In this document: positions 58,852 to 64,000 of the stretch, piece after piece
How positions within the stretch are numbered: position 1 is the first letter of the stretch
How the letters are laid out: each line of letters starts with the position of its first letter
DNA from: DAIDKA01 sp036267975
GTDB lineage: Bacteria > Pseudomonadota > Gammaproteobacteria > Steroidobacterales > Steroidobacteraceae
DNA length: 64,000 nt
Assembly: GCA_036267975.1 (NCBI GenBank)
Contig: DATAVA010000035.1
Span: forward strand, 1-64,000
Reading direction: 5' to 3'
The notes under the pieces: model-generated
The model's input: only the letters and a program-made list of their open reading frames with translations
Told to the model about the DNA's origin: nothing
The model's database searches: none
Translations under genes and position numbers: made by a program

Positions 58852-59640
58852 GTGAGTTCACCTAAAGCACTCGCGGTGATTGCCGCTGCATGGCTTGTCA
58901 TAGCGGCGAGTCCGACCCCTAGTGCGCAGCCCTTGCCGGACTGGTCAGGGGTCTGGGCCCCGGCGCCACCGGCACCGCCTGCAAAGTCAGTCCCCGGAAA
59001 GACCCCACCGCCCTCAGTTGCAGGCGGAGCATTTGGTTTCGGTGTGCCGCTGAAGCCCAAATACGCCGCGCTGCGCGATGAGCGCATGGCGGCGGTGCGC
59101 GGCGAGCGGGGCCGAAACAATATTCCCTTGAGCAACAGCGGCCTGTGCTTACCCAACGGGACACCCTCGAACATGGGGCCGGTGGCTCACGAATATCTGT
59201 TCTCACCCGGGCGCGTGACGATTCTGCTGGAAGATTCCGAGATCCGCCGAATATGGACTGACGGTCGTCCCCATGTGCCCGATGATGAAGTCAATCCCAG
59301 CTTCAGCGGCGATTCCATCGGTCATTGGGAGGGGCAGACGCTTATCGTGGATACCATCAACATCTTCCCCGAGGCGCAGCTGTTCATCGGGCAGCGTGTG
59401 ACCGAGAAGACGCACGTGATGGAGCGCATTACACGCATCGGCAAGCGCATCCGGATCGACACGAAGGTTGAGGATCCGGAGTTGTTCAGCAGACCTTGGG
59501 AATACACCAGCTGGTACGTTCATGAGGACGGCCCGCCGATCGACTATGAGCGTTGTACCGAGCGTGATCGGGTCAAGAAGGGAAGTTCAACCCTGCTGGA
59601 CATCGACTTCAGCCTGCCAAAGCCGCAGCCGCACCCATGA
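58852..59640 (+). CDS. Exported hypothetical protein, DUF6152 partner (copy 2)
   Basis: 262 residues from a GTG start with a signal peptide (LAVIAAAWLVIAASPTPSA). Mature part begins LPDWSGVWAPAPPAPP. It contains RRIWTDGRPHVPDDEVNPSF, IGHWEGQTLIVDTINIFPEA and HVMERITRIGKRIRIDTKVE DPELFSRPWEYTSWY, aligning in order with the gene at 28598 (DWAGVW, FTDGRP, GHWEG, VMERI). It overlaps the DUF6152 gene by 4 bp, as its paralogue does in the other order. Function unknown; a ligand-binding beta-rich protein is a guess. Confidence 0.75.
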   Translation: MSSPKALAVIAAAWLVIAASPTPSAQPLPDWSGVWAPAPPAPPAKSVPGKTPPPSVAGGAFGFGVPLKPKYAALRDERMAAVRGERGRNNIPLSNSGLCLPNGTPSNMGPVAHEYLFSPGRVTILLEDSEIRRIWTDGRPHVPDDEVNPSFSGDSIGHWEGQTLIVDTINIFPEAQLFIGQRVTEKTHVMERITRIGKRIRIDTKVEDPELFSRPWEYTSWYVHEDGPPIDYERCTERDRVKKGSSTLLDIDFSLPKPQPHP

Positions 59641-60062
59641 TCGTGAGGCGCTTGTTTCGAGTTGCACTCATCGCGGCCGCACTCGGCAGCGCCCTGGCCG
59701 CACCGCCGCTCTTCGCCCATCACTCCTTTGGTCTGTACGACATGGGCCGAACCTCACAGATCGACGGCATCGTTGCCCAGATGGAGTGGAGCAATCCCCA
59801 TTGCTGGTTGTTCGTGCAGGTCGGCAATGCGGGCGCGGCACTGACGGGCTATGGGTTTGAGATGACGAGCGTGGGGGAGATGACACGCCGGGGCTGGAAG
59901 CGCAACGCCGTGAAAGCCGGTGACAAGGTCAAGGTGCGCTATCACCCCTTGCGGGATGGCCGCACCGGCGGCTTGATGATGGCGGTTATTACGGCCGACG
60001 GCCGACCCATCGGTCGTATCCCCGCGGGTACCAATCCACCGAACAGCGGACCGCCGCCGTAA
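59637..60062 (+). CDS. DUF6152 family exported protein (copy 2)
   Basis: 141 residues with signal peptide VALIAAALGSALAAPPLFA and mature start HHSFGLYDMGRTSQIDGIVA. GYGFEMTSVGEMTRRGWKRN AVKAGDKVKVRYHPLRDGRT GGLM follows the family pattern closely and parallels the protein at 28197. Both copies lie next to a DUF6152 partner gene, but the gene order is reversed: partner first here, DUF6152 first there. It ends one base before the convergent IclR gene. Function unknown. Confidence 0.8.
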   Translation: MIVRRLFRVALIAAALGSALAAPPLFAHHSFGLYDMGRTSQIDGIVAQMEWSNPHCWLFVQVGNAGAALTGYGFEMTSVGEMTRRGWKRNAVKAGDKVKVRYHPLRDGRTGGLMMAVITADGRPIGRIPAGTNPPNSGPPP

Positions 60063-60890
60063 TTACAGTGCCGGGCTCCCCCGGGGTGCACTCACGGATG
60101 CGCCCAGGGACTCGATCATTCGCGCGCGGGTCCGCAGCAGCTCCTGGGTGAGCAGGGCTTTGAGCCGTTTGTTCCTGAAGCGGGTGGTGGGGACGGGGAT
60201 GGAGATCGCAACGGCGCGACCGAGGGGATCCAGAAATGCGGTCCCCACTGCACAGATGCCCTCGGTATGCTCCTCCAGGTCATAGGCAAGGCCCTCGCGC
60301 CGAACGGCCTCCAGGGTCTTGGCCAGATCTGAGCGCAGCACAATGGTATTGGCGGTCAGGCGTGCCAGCGGAACGCGCAGCAGCCGCTCGAGTTTCTGTT
60401 CATCCATGAGGCTCAACAGTGCCTTGCCGTTTGCAGAGCAGTGCAGCGCAAAGGTCTCCCCGACGGCGGACACCGCGCGCAGGCGGTGAATTCCCTGAAC
60501 CTGATCGGTGAAGACCGCAACGGATCCCTTCAGCACCGACAGATCCACGGTTTCCCCGACTCTCTTCGACAGCTCGACCAGCAGCGGGCGCGTGATCTGA
60601 TCGAATTCCACATGGGCGGAGGCTGCCAGCCGGATCAACGCGGGTCCGAGTCGAACACCGGCCGTGGGTGAGGCTGCAATGAGAAAATGCTCCTGGCTCA
60701 AGGCATCCACGATTCGCTGTACCGTGGAACGCGCCAGATCCACGCGCTGCGCGATCTGGCCCAGACTCAGTCCCTGGCTTTCCCCCTCCAAAGCGCGCAG
60801 CACATCGGCGGCTCGGGCGATGACCTGGACGCTGCGGCGCGCCTTGGGATTGTGCGCGCTTGCCGTGGCCCTGCCGATCTTTGCGGCCAC
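60063..60890 (-). CDS. IclR-family transcriptional regulator
   Basis: 275 residues from a GTG start. The N-terminal winged helix reads VQVIARAADVLRALEGESQG LSLGQIAQRVDLARSTVQRI, and the effector domain has YDLEEHTEGICAVGTAFLDP LGRAVAISIPVPTTRFRN, preceded by LHCSANGKALLSLMDEQKLE. IclR proteins control aromatic, acetate or sugar-acid catabolism and are activators or repressors. It is the last gene of the BKACE operon, one base after the M24 gene, an unusual position for a regulator but common in compact operons. It probably controls that operon; the inducer is unknown. Confidence 0.9.
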   Translation of the reverse strand: MAAKIGRATASAHNPKARRSVQVIARAADVLRALEGESQGLSLGQIAQRVDLARSTVQRIVDALSQEHFLIAASPTAGVRLGPALIRLAASAHVEFDQITRPLLVELSKRVGETVDLSVLKGSVAVFTDQVQGIHRLRAVSAVGETFALHCSANGKALLSLMDEQKLERLLRVPLARLTANTIVLRSDLAKTLEAVRREGLAYDLEEHTEGICAVGTAFLDPLGRAVAISIPVPTTRFRNKRLKALLTQELLRTRARMIESLGASVSAPRGSPAL

Positions 60891-60891
60891 T

Positions 60892-62103
60892 TCAGGAGAT
60901 CTCGAAGATCTGCTTGGGCGTGCGGTGCAAGCTCGGCGAGCAACCCTGCGCCTCGATTAAGTGTATTTCGGTGTTATGCACGAACAGCCGTTCGTTGAGA
61001 ATGCCCGGATGACACACGATGGCCATGTGCTCCTCAATGCACATCTCTTCATCACTGCGGATCAGGGGACGCTCCACCATGTCATATCCCATACCATGCA
61101 TGCTGATGCGCTGTTCCGCCGGCAACCCTCGCTCGCTGAGGTAGGCGTTGTGCTGCGCGAAGATCTCACTGCACCGGGCGCCGGGGCGCAGCAGCGATAG
61201 CGCGAACCGCTGCGCATCGAGCACCGCGGCATGCGCCGTGGCGAGCTCCGGGGGCACCTTGCCGAACACCATCAGCCGCGACATCTCCGTGTAGAAGCCG
61301 CCCGCGCCATTATTCTCGATGAGCAGTGAAAACACATCACCGGCCCGCAGCGTCCGGCCCTGCATGGACCGCGGTCGGAAGCTGGCCGCCTGTCCGGCCG
61401 GGGCGGACGAGCACAGGTAAATCCCCTGTTCGCTTCCCAACTGCTGGGCCATGTATTGGGCATAGGCGGCAATCTCGAAATCCTTCAAGCCAGGGTGCAC
61501 GAACCGCAGCACATGTGCCATGACTGCGTCTTGCATGGTCGCGACCTGGCGAATCAGCTCGCGCTCCTCGGCGCTCTTGATGGCTTTGATACCATCGACC
61601 AGGTCCGTGGCATCCACCGGGGCCCAAGCCGACAGCACCTCGCGCAGTCTGAGGCCGAAGCTATGGTACATCGCCGCCGGGGCCACGAATCCGACACGCT
61701 GCGCGCCAAGCCGCCGCAGTTCGGCGGCCACGATGTCCGCATCGTAGGTCCCCGTGTAGCCAACCGAAGGGTAGCTGGGCGTCGTCAGCCGACGTGCGAT
61801 CCCCGTGGCGCGCAGCTCGGCCTGCGTGGACTCCCGCAGGCCGCCGAAGGGACCTTGCTCGATGAGGGACATGCCCGCCTCCACCGGAAAGACGAGGCTC
61901 GTGGGGTAACCGTTCGTGGCAGGCTGGTTGCTGAACCAGCGGACATAGCCGCCCACCCAGTCACTGGAGTTCTGCAGCACCAGCGCATCGAGGTCGAGCT
62001 CGCGCATGCGATGCCGCACGCGGCTCCAGCGCCGTTGCAGCTCCGTCGCCGAGACCGCATTCACGGCGCGCGGGGAAGTTGCTTCGGGGGATCCGTCGTT
62101 CAT
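60892..62103 (-). CDS. M24-family (Xaa-Pro peptidase/creatinase fold) protein with altered metal site
   Basis: 403 residues from the ATG at 62103; a TTG at 62124 is possible. The N-terminal creatinase domain is followed by the pita-bread domain. Metal ligands of true aminopeptidases (two Asp, one His, two Glu) look changed: LLIENNGAGGFYTEMSRLMV replaces the usual DAG-type and SDITRT-type segments, while HGMGYDMVERP keeps a histidine and IEEHMAIVCHPGI the late glutamate region. It may therefore be a creatinase-like hydrolase or DddP-like lyase rather than a peptidase. It lies between the dehydrogenase and IclR genes of the BKACE operon. Confidence 0.75.
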   Translation of the reverse strand: MNDGSPEATSPRAVNAVSATELQRRWSRVRHRMRELDLDALVLQNSSDWVGGYVRWFSNQPATNGYPTSLVFPVEAGMSLIEQGPFGGLRESTQAELRATGIARRLTTPSYPSVGYTGTYDADIVAAELRRLGAQRVGFVAPAAMYHSFGLRLREVLSAWAPVDATDLVDGIKAIKSAEERELIRQVATMQDAVMAHVLRFVHPGLKDFEIAAYAQYMAQQLGSEQGIYLCSSAPAGQAASFRPRSMQGRTLRAGDVFSLLIENNGAGGFYTEMSRLMVFGKVPPELATAHAAVLDAQRFALSLLRPGARCSEIFAQHNAYLSERGLPAEQRISMHGMGYDMVERPLIRSDEEMCIEEHMAIVCHPGILNERLFVHNTEIHLIEAQGCSPSLHRTPKQIFEIS

Positions 62104-62110
62104 GGGGTAC

Positions 62111-63064
62111 TCAGTGGGGGACAATGTTCAGCATCTGCTGCATCTGACCGGCGAGGAACTTCTCCAGATTGAGACTGACGATCGGGTAGGCCTGATCCAG
62201 GTAGATGTCGCTCATGCCGCCGACCAATGGCGTGATAATGATCCGTTCCTCCTGCCACAGCGGGTGTGCTGGCGGCAACGGTTGTATGCGAAAGACATCC
62301 AGGGCCGCTCCAGCGAGCCGCTTGCCGTGCAGAGCACTCATCAGGGCCTCCTCATCCAGAACACCGCCGCGGGCGACATTGATGAGGAATGCCGTTGGCT
62401 TCAAGGCCGCAAGGACCAAGGCGTCCACCAGGTTTTCGGTCTCAGACGAATGCGGCACGATGAGCACCAGGAAGTCAGCCAGCGCCGCGCTGTCACGCAG
62501 CTCCGAGCGGGCGAAAATCTTGTCGAAGCCGACGCTCGCCCGGGGCGTGGCGGACACGCCGTAGACGGTCATGCCGAAAGCCTTGCAGCGCGGCGCCAGG
62601 GCCTCGGCGATTGCGCCAACGCCGACAATGACGATGGTCTTGCCCCACAGCAGAGGTTGCGGCCAACGCTGCCACTGCCGCGCGGCTTGATTGCGCTGCA
62701 TCCGAGGGAAATCGCGGCACAGCGCGAGCATCTGCAGGAACACGAGTTCCGACACCTGCGGGCCGTGCATTCCGCGCGTGGAAGTCACGGTGACCTGCGG
62801 TCGCAGCGCCCGCAGCTTGAGTATGGCGTCCGTGCCGGTGGTAAGGGACTGGATCCAGCGCAACTGCGGCGCGGCGCCAAGCAGCGGCTCATCGAATTGG
62901 AAATGATGACCGATGATAGCTTCCGCACCGCCAAGATGCGGCAGTGCTGCGTCCCGCTCGTTCGTGGCGAAGAGCGAGATGCCCGGAAAATCGCTGCGCG
63001 CCCGTGCCGCGAAGCTCAGGGCATCCGCCTCGGGTGCTCCCAGAAAGATGATTTGCGCCGCCAC
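62111..63064 (-). CDS. D-2-hydroxyacid dehydrogenase family protein with replaced catalytic residues
   Basis: 317 residues from a GTG start. The Rossmann part is GKTIVIVGVGAIAEALAPRC KAFGMTVYG, and the arginine of the active site is in FLINVARGGVLDEEALMSAL. The usual glutamate before EPLP is a glutamine (LDVFRIQPLPPAHPLW) and the usual histidine of TPHIAG is a leucine (ITPLVGGMSD). NAD binding is likely kept, but normal dehydrogenase chemistry is doubtful. It may act in another manner or bind a ligand only. It overlaps or abuts its neighbours by one base. Confidence 0.8.
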   Translation of the reverse strand: MAAQIIFLGAPEADALSFAARARSDFPGISLFATNERDAALPHLGGAEAIIGHHFQFDEPLLGAAPQLRWIQSLTTGTDAILKLRALRPQVTVTSTRGMHGPQVSELVFLQMLALCRDFPRMQRNQAARQWQRWPQPLLWGKTIVIVGVGAIAEALAPRCKAFGMTVYGVSATPRASVGFDKIFARSELRDSAALADFLVLIVPHSSETENLVDALVLAALKPTAFLINVARGGVLDEEALMSALHGKRLAGAALDVFRIQPLPPAHPLWQEERIIITPLVGGMSDIYLDQAYPIVSLNLEKFLAGQMQQMLNIVPH

Positions 63065-63065
63065 C

Positions 63066-63998
63066 CTAGTACTTCACGCGCTGTCTGCCCTTAAGACCGA
63101 GCATCACCCGCGCTTCCTCGGGGGTCGCAGGCTCGCTGCCCATCTCCGCCAGTATGCGGCGAATTTTGTGAACCTGCTGGGCGTTGGAGACGGCAAATTG
63201 GCCCCGTTCGATGAACAGACTGTCCTCGAGGCCCACCCTGACGTTACCGCCCAGAAGCGCCGCCTGCGTCACGAAGGGCATCTGGTGCCGCCCGGCGGCG
63301 AGCACCGACCATTGAAAGTTCGCCGGACCGAACAACCGATCGGCGGTGCGTTTCATGAACAGCAGATTATCCAGGTCTGCGCCAATTCCGCCGAGAATTC
63401 CGAAAATCAGTTGCACAAAGAACGGCGGTTTGATCAATCCGCGCTCGATGAAGTGCGCCAGCGTGTACAGGTGCCCCACGTCGTAGCACTCATGCTCGAA
63501 CTTCGTGCCCGAATCGGTCATGGTCTCCAGGATGTAGGCGATGTCGCGGAAGGTATTGCGGAAGATGAAGTCGTCGCTGTTGCGAACATAGGCTTCTTCC
63601 CATCCATATTTCCATCGGTCGATGCGCTTGGCCGCCGGAAAGATCGCGAAGTTCATCGAGCCCATGTTGAGCGAGCACATCTCCGGCTTGAAGCGCAGGG
63701 CCGCGGCTAGCCGGTCGGCCACCGACATCGTGGGACTACCGCCGGTGGTGAGGTTGATGACCGCCTCGGTGTGCTGGTGGATCTCGGGTAGAAACTGCGC
63801 AAAAACCTCCGGATTGCCGGTGGGTTCGCCATCGGCCGGCTTGCGGGCGTGGAGGTGGATAATGGCAGCGCCCGCGGCAGCCGCCGCCACCGATTCGGCC
63901 GCAATGTGCGCAGGGGTAATCGGCAGCGCCTCCGACATCGTCGGCGTGTGCATCGCGCCGGTTATGGCGCAGGAGATGATGACTTTCTGATGGGTCAC
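63066..63998 (-). CDS. Beta-keto acid cleavage enzyme (BKACE/Kce family)
   Basis: 310 residues from a GTG start at the window edge. The BKACE fold (DUF849) shows VIISCAITGAMHTPTMSEAL, AAGAAIIHLHARKPADGEPT with the zinc-binding HLH, VINLTTGGSPTMS, CSLNMGSMNFAIF and FEHECYDVGHLYTLAHFIER with further ligands, ending GNVRVGLEDSLFIERGQFAV. The enzymes condense a beta-keto acid with acetyl-CoA to give acetoacetate and a new acyl-CoA. It is the first gene of a four-gene minus-strand operon. The particular keto acid is not readable. Confidence 0.88.
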   Translation of the reverse strand: MTHQKVIISCAITGAMHTPTMSEALPITPAHIAAESVAAAAAGAAIIHLHARKPADGEPTGNPEVFAQFLPEIHQHTEAVINLTTGGSPTMSVADRLAAALRFKPEMCSLNMGSMNFAIFPAAKRIDRWKYGWEEAYVRNSDDFIFRNTFRDIAYILETMTDSGTKFEHECYDVGHLYTLAHFIERGLIKPPFFVQLIFGILGGIGADLDNLLFMKRTADRLFGPANFQWSVLAAGRHQMPFVTQAALLGGNVRVGLEDSLFIERGQFAVSNAQQVHKIRRILAEMGSEPATPEEARVMLGLKGRQRVKY

Positions 63999-64000
63999 TT

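Overview
The window is GC-rich DNA of a Gram-negative proteobacterium: it has a TonB-dependent receptor, periplasmic enzymes with signal peptides, and FucP-type and ACS-type transporters. The gene families (DUF6152 proteins, IlvD-type sugar-acid dehydratase, CocE/NonD hydrolase) recall Steroidobacter/Nevskia-like gammaproteobacteria or sphingomonads, but the taxonomy is inference. A replication and partition block (Rep-like protein, KfrA-like protein, ParB, ParA, two 22-bp palindromes; 33.0-37.5 kb) plus a MobQ relaxase, mobC and an RSF1010-type oriT (2.6-5.6 kb) suggest a mobilizable catabolic plasmid or chromid. No rRNA, tRNA, CRISPR or complete insertion sequence was seen.

Layout. 0-1.7 kb: an ECF sigma factor cut by the window edge and a secreted acetamidase/formamidase-family protein. 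1.9-6.1 kb: mobilization island with an AT-richer unknown gene, relaxase, GFA-family gene, oriT, mobC and a frameshifted tyrosine integrase. 6.2-7.2 kb: MarR regulator, DUF1398 gene and a perfect operator. 7.7-9.3 kb: acetolactate-synthase-like enzyme. 9.4-10.1 kb: Doc toxin-antitoxin pair. 11.0-12.6 kb: flavin monooxygenase and Dabb protein. 12.8-25.1 kb: a D-galactose (De Ley-Doudoroff) locus with galactose dehydrogenase, lactonase, dehydratase, DgoK, DgoA, mutarotase, transporter and GntR regulator, carrying a leftover L-arabinose branch (FAH-family AraD1/GguC protein and an internally deleted ketoglutarate-semialdehyde dehydrogenase).

25.5-33 kb: a LacI-type regulon. A di-heme cytochrome c peroxidase-like protein, OmpA-like protein, DUF6152 protein, secreted partner and MFS transporter form one unit; a cytochrome P450 and the LacI regulator form another. 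The same 15-bp operator overlaps both -35 regions. 37.6-53.6 kb: a MarR regulator, esterases, TonB receptor, CapA and CocE proteins, CaiB CoA-transferases, an MFS transporter, and two 2-hydroxyacyl-CoA dehydratase-family subunits that flank a tandem CaiB fusion. Three related operator-like sites precede the main transcription units. No dehydratase activator gene is present, and the expected cluster cysteines are missing from one subunit, so this is the best candidate for an undescribed system.

53.6-64 kb: a decayed esterase; an acetylxylan-esterase-like hydrolase with a GH39 glycosidase; a 3-oxoacid CoA-transferase; a second copy of the DUF6152/secreted-partner pair; and a convergent operon of BKACE, a D-2-hydroxyacid dehydrogenase-like protein, an M24 protein and an IclR regulator. 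BKACE would release acetoacetate from a beta-keto acid, and the CoA-transferase could activate it.
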